Positions 1 through 11,387 of a stretch of 64,000 nucleotides of DNA are shown in pieces; position 1 is the stretch's first letter; each line of letters opens with the position of its first letter. The stretch comes from Deroplatys truncata (lineage: Eukaryota; Arthropoda; Insecta; Mantodea; Mantidae). The notes below the pieces were generated by a model that saw nothing but the letters and a program-made list of their open reading frames with translations, did no database searches and was not told the DNA's origin. The position numbers and the translations under genes are program-made. The stretch covers positions 41,345,501 to 41,409,500 of the forward strand of contig CM060989.1 of NCBI GenBank assembly GCA_030765065.1, read 5' to 3'.

Positions 1-833
1 CTGGAAAGGATGTTGAAATTTTGGTTTGGATGTCTGAAAAAAAAGATGAAGAGGAAATTTTAAGAATATGTATGGAACAATAAGAGTGTATGAAAAATAA
101 AAATAGCTGGTGGACAGGGGTAGAAAAAGTTTTGAGAAGATAGGAATGGGTGATATTTGGAGAGCAGGAGAAAGAAATAGCAACGGCTTCTGGATAACAG
201 AAACAGAGTGGAGGACATAGAAATACAAGAAATTTGGGGAAGCTTAGAGAATAAAAAATCATTAGTGTTCTATAGATTAGTAAAAAGGAAATGGGGAAGA
301 GAAGGGTGTGTGGATTATTGTTATAGAGCTGAAAAAGAGAACGATGAGAACGGATCAATGTACCTGAGAGGGCTAAGAGGCAGAAAAAGCGGAATTTGTG
401 AACTATGCGGAGGTAGTGAAAGCACAGAGCATTATATGACAGAATGCAAAGAATTAGCAGAATGGAGACAAAAAGTATGGGAGGATAAATGGAAAAAAAT
501 GGATGGAAAGAAGTAACAATTGAAATGTTAACAACAATAGAAAAATAAGAATATGGGAGAGTTCTTAAAGAAAGTAAAGGAGAAATGGATTAGAAAAGTA
601 ATAGATAAGAAAGGTAGAAGGGCAAACGGTGGAGGGGGAGGATGGATCATAGGTGATTAAGGGTAGCAAGGCTAGTCAGCTGAGCCAAAAGCCAGAGTAC
701 CCGGAAAAATGAGCAGTATAGGTAGAACATAGCTGGCCAGAAAATTTGTACATAGGTTAAGTTAGTTTACAACGGAATATTATAAAAAGGATTGTGTGTA
801 AAAAAGTGTACAAATAAAGTTTATTCTATTCTA
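1..833 (+). mobile_element. 3' end of a non-LTR retrotransposon (LINE)
   Basis: This is the truncated 3' part of a LINE that enters from beyond the left edge. It holds the C-terminal coding end of ORF2, then a 3' UTR of about 300 bases, then AATAAA near 813, ending in a short tail built on the unit ATTCT (about 818-833). The polyadenylation signal followed directly by a simple-repeat tail is what marks a LINE 3' end. The coding part is frameshifted, so the copy is inactive. The clade was not determined; the C-terminal Cys/His motif occurs in several arthropod clades. Confidence 0.75.
100..516 (+). pseudogene. LINE ORF2 C-terminal fragment with C-x2-C...H...C motif
   Basis: From about 100 to 200 the translation includes W-W-T-G-V-E-K-V-L and I-G-M-G-D-I-W, a stretch typical of the region after the reverse transcriptase in LINE ORF2 proteins. 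The frame changes, and 208-516 then reads on to GICELCGGSESTEHYMTEC. That is a C-x2-C, later H, later C putative zinc-binding motif, as found at the C-terminus of many insect LINE ORF2 proteins. The frame closes at the stop after position 516. At least one frameshift separates the two blocks. A related remnant lies at 39150-39700. Confidence 0.7.
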
Positions 834-905
834 TATATGAAAGAGCCGTTAAGACAAATTACTTTTCTGGGGGCGCAGCCCCATTGTACATATTTAGTAC
901 ACCTA

Positions 906-2241
906 TAATGGGTGATTTATAAAGAACTGCCAATTTATTTTTTAATTGTATCAAAACGAATTATGCTAGCGACAATTTATTATACCTGATATTCACAGGA
1001 ATTTTAAGAGATTATTTACATCTACAGCAAATGTCCTCCATCCTGCATAAGGCACAACTCAACTGTTACTTGCCACTCGTTGGAGGAGTCTGTTGTCAAT
1101 AACTTGAATCTCCTGTATAATGTTGTGCTTCAGATCGTCCAATATCTGGGGACATGTGGTATAAACCCTGTCTTTTAAGTAACCCCATTGAAAGAAGTCC
1201 GGCGATGTCAAATCCGGAGATCTCGGTGGCCACAAGTTTTTGGAAATTATCCGATCGTCAAAGAAACTTGCAATTAGTGCTATGAATTCATTTTATGTAT
1301 GGCATGTAGTGCGTCCTGCTGAAAATATCCTTGACTAAGCTCTACATAGTCTAGTTGCTCAGCAAACTCCATGAAAATCGTCGGTACTCTGCAGTGTTCA
1401 CATTGTTTTAAGCAAAAACGCTCCCAGTATTCTCTGTGCGGATATTGCGCACCAAACTCCGATTTTAACCGGATGCATAGGTGCTTCATGAATAACATGT
1501 GGATTTTCCTGGCCCAATAGCGTGAGCTATTTGAGTTCACATAGCCGGATAAATACAACCATTTTTCATCTGTGAACCATGTGATGGACAATATGGCAGG
1601 ATTTTGCACAATGAACGCCTGAAACCAACGACAATAATTCAGTCGTCTGTCCTTATCTGGTTCCTGTGACTGATGGACAACCGTAATCCTATACGGCTTT
1701 AGGTCTGCACTTTTCACAGCTCTGACACATTGAGTAGCTGTACCCTGTCTCCTGCGACTAAAGTTTTAATGATTTTTTGGGTGACTGATTCAGTCGTGCT
1801 CTTACGTCAACAACAACCGTGGGAAGCCTAGATGAACGAGTTTTGCCTTTTTCACTCACCAGAGATCCAGTTGTTTCCAAATTGTTTGTTTACCGGTCCC
1901 AGTACTGTGTTTCTTTGGGGAGAATTGCGAACACCAAATTCTCTCTGGTATGCCCTTTGAGTAGCTGTAATTGAATTCGTAATCCAGTATTACTTTACAA
2001 GGAAGAGTCGTTTATTTAATGTGTACTCCATTTTCACGTTGACTAGAACAACATCTCAAAAACAGTTGCCGACAATAAAACTAACAATTACGAATAAAAC
2101 ATGAACATCTGCGCATCTAGTGACAAGCAATCGAAACTCCACAACATTCTGCTTAATTTGGTGCTAAAATTGGGGCATTGAGTGAATTTCGAACAGAATA
2201 ATTAAAGAAAGAAATGTGTCAGTTCTTCATCAATCATCCTG
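906..2241 (-). mobile_element. Tc1/mariner-superfamily element T1, nearly full length
   Basis: Copy 1 of family T, about 1.34 kb. The right end reads (reverse strand) CAGGATGATTGATGAAGAAC and the left end has the matching GGGTGATTTATAAAGAAC. The copy at 53845-55565 has the cleaner terminal CAGAGTGATTTATGAAGAAC, with TA at both outer edges. A TA dinucleotide follows 2241, as expected for this superfamily. The transposase lies on the minus strand and is broken. The 35.7 and 53.8 kb copies align along the same length. Confidence 0.8.
1023..2031 (-). pseudogene. broken DDE transposase of family T (copy T1)
   Basis: The minus-strand frame starts at ATG 2031 with M-E-Y-T-L-N and continues to a C-terminus with the family motif M-Q-D-G-G-H near 1040. 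The best open block (1280-1717) contains DRRLNYCRWFQAFIVQNPAI, then the first catalytic Asp in WFTDEKW, and FQQDA for the second. The third acidic site sits in PDLTSPDFF near 1200. An in-frame stop follows L-F-L-V-K near the N-terminus. One base is missing between the second and third acidic sites (compared with T2 and T3), which shifts the frame. It would have catalysed cut-and-paste transposition, but this copy cannot make a full protein. Confidence 0.75.
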
Positions 2242-2970
2242 TATTATTTTCCTCGTCTAAAAGTTTGATCATGGAGTGGATTTGCAGCTACAGGTCGGTT
2301 ATCAGGATAATGACACAGGTCGAGGACACCTATAATGCGTTGCAAGATACGGACATTATAATTGAAAACAGGCTCTTCCGTTTTGTTGTGGCTACCAGGA
2401 GCTTGTTTTTCTCGCTGGAGGATTTGTAGCAAACAACATCGCCATTTTGTTGTTACGCGGCTCTACAACTTCGCAATATTACACGATAATTTTTCAATGC
2501 TCTTCTCGTCCCCGTGTCTTTTCTCACAATAAACTAATCGATTATAATCGATTGCGTTCAATGCTCCGGTGAAATCGCCAAGGTCGAGTGTTTTAAACCC
2601 ATTAAAAGTCCCGAGGGAATCTTTTGGATACACATAGCTGCTTGGTCTGTTGGAACCAAACGAATACGTAACATCTAGTTCAGTGGCGTGACAACAGAAA
2701 ATTTAGCAGCTTATGCTAAAACTGGTTTGAGGGTATCTTCAACAAAAACCTAAGCGGAGATAAAACGGTTATAATTTCAAAAAGTTAAACTTTTTAATTT
2801 TTTGTGTCGACTCATAAATTGAAATTTCCTCTTTAAGGATACTATCTGTAAAACTCCCCAACCTCAAGTCGATTCATTTAAAATTTTAATACTGAAACCA
2901 GGTTTTAATGTATAATATGTAAACTAAATTTCATGCGTATTTTAAAATTACTTCAAGAGATATTTCGTTT
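2242..2970. other. unassigned stretch with an old dispersed-repeat fragment
   Basis: I see no credible gene. Opposing short frames at 2214-2432 overlap and look accidental. About 2745-2970 resembles about 5750-5980 and, more briefly, about 15035-15110; these share the order AATTTCC...TTTAATGTA...TTTCATGC, so this is probably a diverged interspersed repeat of unknown class. Confidence 0.35.
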
Positions 2971-4230
2971 TGCTTTCTCTACCACGTATCTAGTAGGATA
3001 ATTAGCGGTGGGAAACACCTCCCCAATGCTACCAACTAGATCTATTGTGGCTACAACCTCTAGGAGCCAGGGATGAAGTGAAGGATCCACAGGCAGATTG
3101 CATTACAAAGTCGTATATAAGTCCATATCACTTCCAGTACGAAACACCTGCTCTCGCCAGTAGACGCGAAGAATCCCCACGAAATGGCGAAGAAGCGGCT
3201 CTTACAGACAGGCCAACGCGCCCTGTCGTTGTCGGGGAGAAGTCTTTCCAAAGCGCAGCGACAATGCTATGTATATCACCAGATGCACTACGGAGCTATG
3301 AGACATTGCCTGAAAGACGAAATTGTGGTAGAATACACCACCCCAACATTCGCCTAGGCGACCAGAGGGAAACCAGAAAAAAACCCATGGTCAAAGTGGG
3401 CGGCCTCCGGGAATCAAAGCCGGGACCTCTCGAATGCGTGCTACGGACGTTCCTGTCTGAGCCATCCCGCTCGGTCACGTACCTAGTAGAGAGAGAAGGT
3501 ATTCCATTCCACCAAAACTTCGATACCAAGATTTCACCGGAAATACGTATTTTGAGACCCCCTAAATAAAAAAGTCTTTGAACAGCATAACTCGAAAACG
3601 AAAATCTGGATAAATACCAAACTTGGTATTTAAGTGTAGTGCCTTTCAAAGATGCAATTAGATTTTCAAAGTATCCCACTACCCCCAATTACATTTACAA
3701 GAACATTTTTTTTATTTATTTTTTTTATTTTTTAAAAAAAAGGCTAACGGTTTTGTTTAAAATATCGTATACTGGAGATATTTACATAACAAATAAAACG
3801 TATATCTTGAATTTTCTGGGAATAGCCTGTAAAGTCCACTTCATTCGGAAGGAATTTTGTATAATCATGTATAACTGGTAAACGTTAAGCCATACAAAAA
3901 CTGAGGATCCCTTTAAAACACGCAGTTTACTTATAATAAGTTTTTCTGTGACATAAGCTGTTTCTGAGATATCATTTATTAAAGGTTCGAATTGTTCAAT
4001 ACTTATTCTTTTATAGTCTCATCAATTTTCAATTGTTTCTCGCGATTGAACGGAAAAAGTGTGGAATTTAAGTCTAGCATATATCGTTCAGTTTTTAAAC
4101 ATTTGTATATCGCTGTTCTCTATCTATAATGTAGCTATTTTTGCAAAGATTTATTTATAATAAATGTAATAGAAAAATAAGCTTTAGTAAGAATAGTTTG
4201 CATACTCACTAATAAAGATAGAAAGCGAAT
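2971..4230 (-). mobile_element. family H copy, old subfamily, split by a SINE
   Basis: The 3' hairpin end of an H element (minus orientation) begins at about 2971 with CTTTCTCTACCACG. It breaks off at 2996 and resumes at 3476 with CACGTACCTAGTAGAGAGAG, continuing through the family landmarks (CGATACC..GATTTCACCGGAAATAC at 3519-3546, AACTTGGTATTTAAG, GAATTTTCTGGGAATAG). It fades at the old-subfamily 5' end near 4230. The 479-base gap is the SINE at 2997-3475. Frames across this copy are not real genes. Confidence 0.75.
2997..3475 (-). mobile_element. tRNA-derived SINE with 14-bp target duplication
   Basis: On the minus strand the head at 3475 reads GATGGCTCAGACAGG, close to an RNA polymerase III box A (TRGCNNAGYNGG), and further in GGCTTTGATTCCC resembles box B. 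Outside it lie CACGTATCTAGTAG (2983-2996) and CACGTACCTAGTAG (3476-3489), a 14-bp direct repeat with one mismatch that belongs to the interrupted H element. The duplication sets both edges precisely. The downstream body shares GAATG(T/C)TGGGGTGGT with the SINE at 30507-31008. Confidence 0.75.
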
Positions 4231-4799
4231 GTATCATCATATTTTTTATTAATGGCACCTCAAAGCATGTATTTCCAATAAAACTTCTATGTCGAATTTT
4301 TTGGTGGAATGCAATACTGTAAGTAAATGACAGGGAAGGTAAAATGCCCCTTGAGGCAGCAAAACTGCATTTACAGGTTTGTAAAATTCACTAGGATTCC
4401 TACATATGTCTTAAATTTCCAACTGTGCCATTAATGTTAAGGAATAAAATGTGTTCATTGTAATGAAAGTAATGAGGCAGAAGATGCTCTCAGATAGGAC
4501 TGCAGCTGTGCCAGTGAAAATGCCTTAGAATGAAACACAAATGGTGTAGTACTTTAATTGGCTTTACATAACTCCTAACAAATATGTATGGTTTTTGTAA
4601 CATACTTCGTATTATTAAAATGCTTTTAAAGCAATTTTGTAAGTTACAGTCGAGAAACATATTGTGGTTTTATGCTGTAAGTTTCACATACAAAATGGTG
4701 TCAGAAAGATTACTCTTTTTGTCGGGTAATTTGTTTATGGTCTGATTGTTAGCTCTCACATAACATTTTTCATTCTTTTTGCAAGCACTTCCGAGAAAC
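4231..4799. other. AT-rich stretch, nothing recognised
   Basis: There is no open frame of note, no tRNA-like head and no recognisable transposon end here. Several TAATGAGGCAG-like words (for example near 4471) may be decayed pieces of the J/L family, but not enough to annotate. Confidence 0.3.
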
Positions 4800-5600
4800 T
4801 GATGCAGTAATTTGTATCACAAATTACTTAAATGTAAATAATGATTGTAATATGAATATGCATTTTTATGTGACATTGATTTGAGATGTATATTGATTGT
4901 AATTATTGTGGGGAAGTAAGTTTATACTGCCTTACTGAAACTGAGAATAATAGCGTGCAATAATGCAGCGAGGGGGTGAGCTGTTTATCATTATTGGAAA
5001 CGAGGAAGTTACGTAATGTTGGCGCGTTTTTCTTTTAGAATCTTCTGGAACATTTCCCTAGAGCATATGTATTCATAATTTTCATTGGATATAAAAATAG
5101 ACGCTAATGTTGGCGCGTTTTATTAGCCAATGGCAGCTCAGTTATAATATTTAGGCATATCTGGGTGTATGAGTATAAAAGGTAGGTTAGAGGTAAAGAC
5201 CCCGTCAGTTCATCGAAAATATTTGTAAAGTACACGTCGCCTTCAGTCAGTCAGTTCGTCGAAAGTATTTGTACGGCACACGTCGGATATCAATTTGCAG
5301 GTTACGCGTAACAGAGTTATGAAAAATCTCAAGTGTTATAAAGTTAATTATACAAAAAGTTGAAGTACGCAAATTAAAAGTGATCAGTAAGAAGTTGTTA
5401 TAACAGTTTCAGTTTGGCGAATGTCAAGATCAATGTGTAAATGTGATAGTAAATGTGTTCGACAATAAAAGTGTAAAACAAATTCTTTCATCAGTGTTAT
5501 TTTTGGATAAGAGACTCCCTTCCGTTTACACAACCTGTATAAAGAGAAGTGCTTGACCAAAAGATAATAGCTAGCCGGAGGTCAGAGAACCAAAATTAAA
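4800..5600 (+). mobile_element. LTR-like element L1 (family L)
   Basis: This aligns with L2 (10012-10868, reverse strand) and L3 (57207-58041). Landmarks in order are TGATGCAGTAATTTG (a diverged TGAGGCAGTATTTT start), a GATTTGAGATGT block, TTCCCTAGAGCATATGT, CTAATGTTGGCGCG, a TATA box in GAGTATAAAAGG (5171), two diverged 35-base repeats (TCAGTTCRTCGAAARTATTTG), AATAAAAGTGTAAAAC (5464), CCGTTTACAC and TAGCTAGCCGGAGG (5568). Promoter, then polyadenylation signal, then a conserved leader is the order expected of an LTR plus adjacent sequence. No coding region follows. The 3' limit is uncertain. Confidence 0.6.
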
Positions 5601-6510
5601 TAAAATAAAAGTAGCATGCTTTCAAACAAAAACTAATACTGCCGCAAATTGCTAACACCAGATGGAGCTAACAAACCTAACAAATGAATCACGTCACAAG
5701 ATGGCTTCAACGCGTGAAGTAAACACACATACACAATAATGTTAAATAAATAACATTAATACTACTTCAAATCATACGCGGCGATACCCCCCTCAGGCCA
5801 AGCTCAACATTTAAAGATATCCACCTGTGAAATTTCCAAAATCTAAAATTTCAGCCTGGTTCATTCGAAAATTTAATACCACAGTCAAAGTTTAATGTAG
5901 AAAATGTACACACAGTTTCATGCATATTTAAAAATTAGTTCCCTAGATATTCGCGTCTTTATCCTTCATGTTTTACTGTTTTGAAAAAATGAATATTTCG
6001 GAATTGGACTCTAGTAGCACTGTAACTGTTACAATTTTATTTTACAAGAATGTGATAAATCTAATTTTATAAGGTTCGAGATATTCAGTACGAAGTTTGT
6101 TTTAAATAACTCCATGGACTTGGCTTTAGAACTCTTGCGAGTCAATTCCAGGATGCTTATGTAAGCAAGGATTATATCGTATGAGTTTTAGGGGAAATAA
6201 TCACCTCAGGTTCATGAAAAGTTCGATATGTAGAGATATTATTAAAATCATGTTGACACCCGCTTACATCAGTGCTATCTAAAGTACTAGTCAAGCATCC
6301 TCCTCGAGTATTTAAACTCTGCTAGACACGTGCTAACAGGAATCTGTGACTCATGCCGGGTTGCACCAACCTTCGGTAATTTAGCTTGAGGAACGTCAAA
6401 CTAACGCTTCGTCAACGACAGTCACATCAAAATGACGGTTCATTAACTATTACTAGTTACATAAGTTTGTTAAGGTTGGCAACAGTGTTTGCTACCTCTA
6501 TCTCAGTCCA
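5601..6510. other. unassigned; diverged repeat fragment and possible MITE end
   Basis: About 5750-5980 resembles 2745-2970. Near 6358 CGGGTTGCACCAACCTT occurs, and near 6471 AAGGTTGGCAACAG, a loose inverted pair like the ends of small insect DNA-transposon derivatives. I cannot set borders. No gene is visible. Confidence 0.3.
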
Positions 6511-6885
6511 AATGTCGGTAAGACAAACTATTTACTATTTGGACTAAATAGAAATAATCATAGTAGTGAAGGTGTAAAACTGGTTTATAATAGTCAAACT
6601 ATATCCAGAGTTCAAAATACATTGTTTTTAGGCATAAATACTCTTTCATGTCAAAACCATATTAGTGTAATTCATTCTAAACTTAATAACACAATATTTC
6701 TGCTACATCAACATGTTACCTCTACTAATGGTTCGTACGGTGTACTTTGCATTATTTCCCTCGCATTTAGAATACGGGGCAATGTTATGGGGATCTTTAT
6801 CAAAAACATAGTTCATGCAGATCTTTCTAAAGAGCAGTAAGAGTTCCAGCCAGAATAATAGTTATGAATCTTGTAGACCGTACTC
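6511..6885 (+). pseudogene. LINE reverse transcriptase fragment (thumb/connection region)
   Basis: The frame from 6511 reads N-V-G-K-T-N-Y-L-L-F-G-L and, after about 25 residues, RVQNTLFLGIN, then an H-I-S-V-I-H-S-K-L block. This is the order N..KT.Y..F ... FLG(I/V) ... HI..I..KL seen downstream of the catalytic domain in Jockey/CR1-like LINE reverse transcriptases. Following a frameshift, S-H-L-E-Y-G-A-M-L-W-G matches the Y-G..-W-G motif further on. The catalytic YxDD box is absent, so this is a short remnant. Confidence 0.65.
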
Positions 6886-6910
6886 TATAAACAGTTTAAA
6901 ATTCTATCAC

Positions 6911-6913
<3 letters not shown>

Positions 6914-6942
<29 letters not shown>
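6914..6942. repeat. (TA)n microsatellite
   Basis: Uninterrupted TA dinucleotides of about 29 bases. Confidence 0.95.
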
Positions 6943-6944
<2 letters not shown>

Positions 6945-8424
6945 CAGTGATAAAATAGTTTCACTAGAGGTTTTAGCATACATAATAACGTAATTTATAT
7001 ATCTATACATAACGGGTTTAAAGAGAATATGCGACATAAATCATTTTTAAAAGGCACTCAAAAGTATTTATTAACGCACTGCTTTTATAACTCGCTAGAT
7101 TTTTTTACATCTCAGCACAAATATTCTTTAATATGCCAACTTGGTTGCATCTATATCCTGCAGCTCTTGTTATTCTTGGGTGTTAATAATTATAAATTCT
7201 ATAAGTAATAAGTATTCTGTGTATATAATTTATTTTTACCATGCGCATTTACTAGTTATGATGGCTAATATTAGCTTGTATATTATTATTATTATTATTA
7301 TTATTATTACTGTATTATTGTATATAACACTTTGACGTGATCTACAATAACACTGTTTTTTTCTGTATATTAAATGATTGAAAACAAATAAATAAATTTT
7401 CATTGGCTGAGAGCACAAAGGGTATGGTTAAACTACGCCACGCCTCTCGGTAACCACTGTCACCAAGTACAAAATCCATCTCCCTGTCTCGAACAGCATT
7501 CTCAACCAACTGTAGTCCAATATAAGCTGTAATGAACAGACCAGCCTACCACAATATTGATAATTAGTAAGCTTACACTGTAAATCTTCTGAATATACTA
7601 TTGGTATTGTGTCCACTTAGTGACAAAATGGGCACATGAGTTCAGTCAATGTTATCTACAAGGGCAGAAAAATTTTCAATTCTATAAAATTCTTTAATCA
7701 CTTTGGTCATGTGGAAGCGATTGCTTCCGTTTCTTTCCCCATGTAATTTGCACACTTTGGATTTCGAAACTCCGTTGCAGTCACTACTAATACGGAATGA
7801 CCCCCTGTAGAAGTATTTGAGTGTTACTAATAACTGCTGAATGGGTAAAAGTAACCAATTTTTGTTCGTAGGGTATTCTATCTCAATTCAGTATCTTCCA
7901 ATATTTTCAACACTCCTGTTTTGATATTCTGTAACGAGTAACATTTTACGACATTCACTTCGTAGTTATGGCCATATCTATCCCATATAACAGGTTCTGG
8001 AGCCGTATGTTCAATTTTAGTTACCCCAGCATATACATTAGGAGACATAGCTGCAGAGGTACCAAGATGATGAGCATCTTAAACTACAGATTCCAGAGAA
8101 GGCGTGGGATAGTTATAAAAAATACAGAATTTCATATTAATCGCATAACCTGTGGTTTATTTAGTATAAACTCGGTGCCCCTACATCAAACACAAAGGAT
8201 AAAAAGGAAGAAATTGAAGGGAGATGCTACACACACGAGGCTACATTCACACGATTTCACATACAACCTTACAGTCCCAACACTCAGACCAAAGTGACGC
8301 TCACCACACAAAGAGGTAACGCTCACTTCTCCCACTCTCCACCACTCGCTAGGATCACCAGCTAGAAGGTGCGAGTCGCCACGTCAGACGAAACTTCAAA
8401 ACCATTAATGTTGGCAAAACACAT
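6943..8424. other. AT-rich stretch with an (ATT)n microsatellite, no gene recognised
   Basis: ATT triplets run from about 7281 to 7309. Frames at 7141-7335 and 7236-7418 are translations of this low-complexity stretch. The 109-codon frame at 7968-8297 has no motif I recognise. Confidence 0.4.
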
Positions 8425-9215
8425 CGTTTTTCCTTTCTCTACTATGTGTAGTAAATAGGGGAAGTATATTCCATCCAAAATTTCGATGTCGAGATTTCAC
8501 CAGAAACATATGTTTTGAGGTGCCCCTGAACCCAAAAAAGCATTTTTATAAAATGTCCGTTTGTTTATATGTGTCCTTGAATAGAATAACTCAAAAACGA
8601 AAAGTCGGATAAATGCCAAATTTGGTATTTAAGTTCAGTATCTTCCAAAGATACAGCACATAGATTTTCAAGCAAATCATTCCATCCACAACTATACTTT
8701 TATAGAACATTTTTCAGATGTTTTAAGTTCTAAAAATGACTGAAGATTTTGATTAAAATACCATATATTAAAGATATTTTCGTGACAAAAAACTGTATAC
8801 CTTGAATTATCTGGGAATAGCCTTTGAAGTTCCTTTTCATTCGGAAGGAGTTTTATAGAATCTTTTATAAGTAGTAAACGTTAAAGAATAGACGAAAACG
8901 TACTAAATACATACATATATATACATACATATAGATCTCTTTAAAATACACAATTTATTAATTGTTTGAAAAGCTGATTACTTGTTCTTTAAGACATGTC
9001 AACATTCAGTTGTTTCTCGGGATTGCATGAAACAGTATGGAATTTTAAGGGGGCATATAGCGTCCAGTTCTTAAACATTTCACTATTGCTATTCCTGTTG
9101 TGTCTATAACAAAATGTCTTCTGCAGAGTTTTATTTGATTAAAATGAAGTAGATAGAAAAATAAGCTTTAGTAAGAATAGTTTATATACCCACTAATAAA
9201 GGATAGAGGGGTACA
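8425..9215 (-). mobile_element. family H copy, old subfamily
   Basis: It begins CTTTCTCTACTATGTG with the hairpin region, then TTCGATGTCGAGATTTCACC, GTATTTAAGTTCAGTATCTT and GAATTATCTGGGAATAGCC, ending near AGGATAGAGGGG at about 9207. This subfamily carries TTGTTTCTCG(C/G)GAT...ATGGAATTTTAAG in its 5' half, unlike the young subfamily, which has TTCTCAAATGGGAATTCG there. Confidence 0.8.
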
Positions 9216-9749
9216 ACAAATAAAGGAAACAGTCGACCAATTTTAAAATTAGCAATTTATTAATACAAAAATAATAATTTAATTAAAACAAAACAAGGGG
9301 CTTTTCCCCGAACAGAAAATCAAGAAAGCCATGTAAATGTATCACATAAAATTTTTTAGAATACTTTTGTAGGAAGTTAGGCATAGACAGACAGACATTT
9401 AAATCGTTAGAGCACATGCTTTAAAAGGCCGTACAGCTACAAAGAACTAAAGTAGAAGTTTTGTAGCGTCCAATAATACTCAAAAGCATATTTATGAAGT
9501 TTGGGCTTTTTGTCACAGATAGGTAGGTATTCTTAAGGATAAATGATCATAGCTTAGAGTGAGGCTTGTATGCTTGCATCATTCATAACGAGTATTTGTT
9601 ACATTAAACCACAAAAAATTGGCATCCAGATATCAGGGGATTTGATGATGTAACCACAAAAGCAATAATACGTAATCCAAAAATATAATCCAACGAAGGT
9701 ATTTTGATGCAGACATCTATCTTTGATTAGAGATTCTAGAAAAAAAAAC
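9216..9749. other. AT-rich stretch, nothing recognised
   Basis: No gene, repeat border or structured element is identifiable between the two H copies. Confidence 0.3.
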
Positions 9750-10011
9750 TCTCATGTGGTCCTTCACATAACTTTCTATACTCACTCTCCTTCAAACTAT
9801 TCTTACAAAATCTTGTATCAAAGTAAACTTTCATTACAGATTTACACATATTTTTGTTGCAGGTATAAGAGAGAGATAAGCTAAAGTTATAAAGTTAGCT
9901 TTTTAAAAAGCGGGTCGCTTTGTAATGGCTTTAAAATGACGTGCTCTTTGCTTGACCACGAGAATAGCGAGTTATTACTTGAAAGTATAAGAAAGAATAT
10001 CTGGGAAATAT

Positions 10012-10868
10012 GTCGCAGTAATCTGTTCATGTTATCTTATTTGCTGGGCGCCTGTTATTGTTTTATTATATTTAAATTTGGGCTCTTTGTCCTCCGGCTA
10101 GCTATTATTACTCAGTCGAGCAAATATCTCCGAGTAGGGCATGTAAACGGAAAGGAGTTGTTACTAAAAGATAACACTGATAAAAGAATTTGTTTTTACA
10201 CTTTTATTGCCGCCACACTTAATTAATTTCACATCTTTAATCTTGATACACGCCTGACTGAAACTGTTATATCTCCGAATGTAATTACTATCATATTAGT
10301 TGCTGCGTATTTCACATTTTGTAACCAGCTTTACGACGCGAGAGATTCTTCCAAACTGTATGGCGTGTACCTCGTGAATGATTCTTAGAACTGCGTGATG
10401 CGTACCTCGCGAATGATTTCTTAGAACTGCGTGATGTGTACCTCGTGAATGATTCTTTAGAACTGTGCGATACTTGCTTTTGGCTCAAGAATTTATACTC
10501 CCTCACCCCGAAATGCCTAAACATTATAATAGAGCTGCTATTGGTTACTAAATCGTGCCAACATTAGCGTCTGTTTTGTCAGTCAATCATAATTACTAAC
10601 ACATATGCTCTAGGGAAAATATTCCCTCCATTTCTAAAGAAAGGCACGCTACCCTGACGTCATTTGTTTGTTACTTCTTAGTAACAAACAACTCACCGCC
10701 TCGCTTCATTGTTACCCACTCTATTGTCAGTTTCAGTGAGGCCGTGTAAACTTATTTCCTAACAATGCTTATGGCTAACAAACATCTAAAATCATTGTCA
10801 TACAATAATGTTAATTTACACTACAATCACTCTGGCATTCACAGTGTTGATATAAAATACTGCCTCAA
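10012..10868 (-). mobile_element. LTR-like element L2 (family L), inserted in H
   Basis: On the minus strand it starts TGAGGCAGTATTTTATATCA (10868), carries GAGTATAAATTC (TATA) near 10497, four units of a 35-base tandem repeat, AATAAAAG(T), CCGTTTACATGCC and TAGCTAGCCGGAGG, then AACAATAACAGGCGC and a further leader shared with L3. It lies entirely within an H element. It has LTR-style signals but no gag or pol, so it is either a solo LTR with leader or a small non-autonomous retroelement. Confidence 0.6.
10345..10480 (-). repeat. 35-base tandem repeats inside L2
   Basis: The unit AGAATCATTCACGAGGTAC (minus strand) with spacers recurs about four times (edges near 10365, 10399, 10435 and 10470). 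L3 has about three equivalents and L1 two diverged ones. The array lies between the TATA box and the polyadenylation signal, so it would fall in the transcribed leader. Confidence 0.7.
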
Positions 10869-11387
10869 ATCATAAATGCCAAAAGATTATTTGAAATAAA
10901 TTGTGTGCTTTAACGAGATCTACATTTTTTGGCGTATGAGTTTGTGTATTTTCTACGGTTTACTAATTATACAAAAGTCGTTCAGAATACAGAGGACTTC
11001 ATAGTTATTCTCAGAAAATTCAAGATACGCATTTCGTCATGCAAATATGTTAAAAATATGGTAATTTAATAATATCGTTAGAGACATTCTTGAGAAACTA
11101 AAAGATATCGAACTTTTTTTCCATGTAAAGGGTTGTTTGGGTTGGAGGATTTTCTTGAGAAACTTCATGTCGAATCTTTGAAACCTACTGAACCTAAATA
11201 CCATGTTTAGTTTTTAACCAATCTTTCGTTTTTGAGTTACGCTGTTTACAGACACATATACAGATCTTTTTCCGAAACTGCTTTGTTTTCGATTTCAGCG
11301 AGCCTCAAAACGTGTATTTCCGGTGAAATCTCGGCATTGAATTTCTGTATGGAATGCAAATACTTTACTTACTGCAGTAGAGAAAGT

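Larger units (their letters stand above)
9750..11387 (+). mobile_element. family H copy split by element L2
   Basis: The 5' half runs from CTCATGTGGTCC (9751) through ACTTTCTATACTCACTCTCC to about 10011. The 3' half resumes at about 10869 with AAATTGTGTGCTTTAACGAG (10898) and ends with the hairpin and AGTAGAGAAAGT at 11387. The truncated H at the right window edge (63690-64000) follows the same subfamily across the break point and reads ACATAAATTGTGTGCTT there, supporting one H copy interrupted by L2. Confidence 0.7.

Noticed and set aside
3045..3569. 174-codon frame as a host gene
   Set aside because: It spans a SINE, its target duplication and part of an H element, so it is chance coding across transposon junctions.
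4800..5600. Host promoter, because of a good TATA box in GAGTATAAAAGG
   Set aside because: The same arrangement recurs in L2 and L3, so it belongs to a repeat family rather than a unique host promoter.
10345..10480. CRISPR-like array of regularly spaced repeats
   Set aside because: Four diverged 35-base direct units without unique spacers, inside an LTR-like element in a eukaryotic genome.
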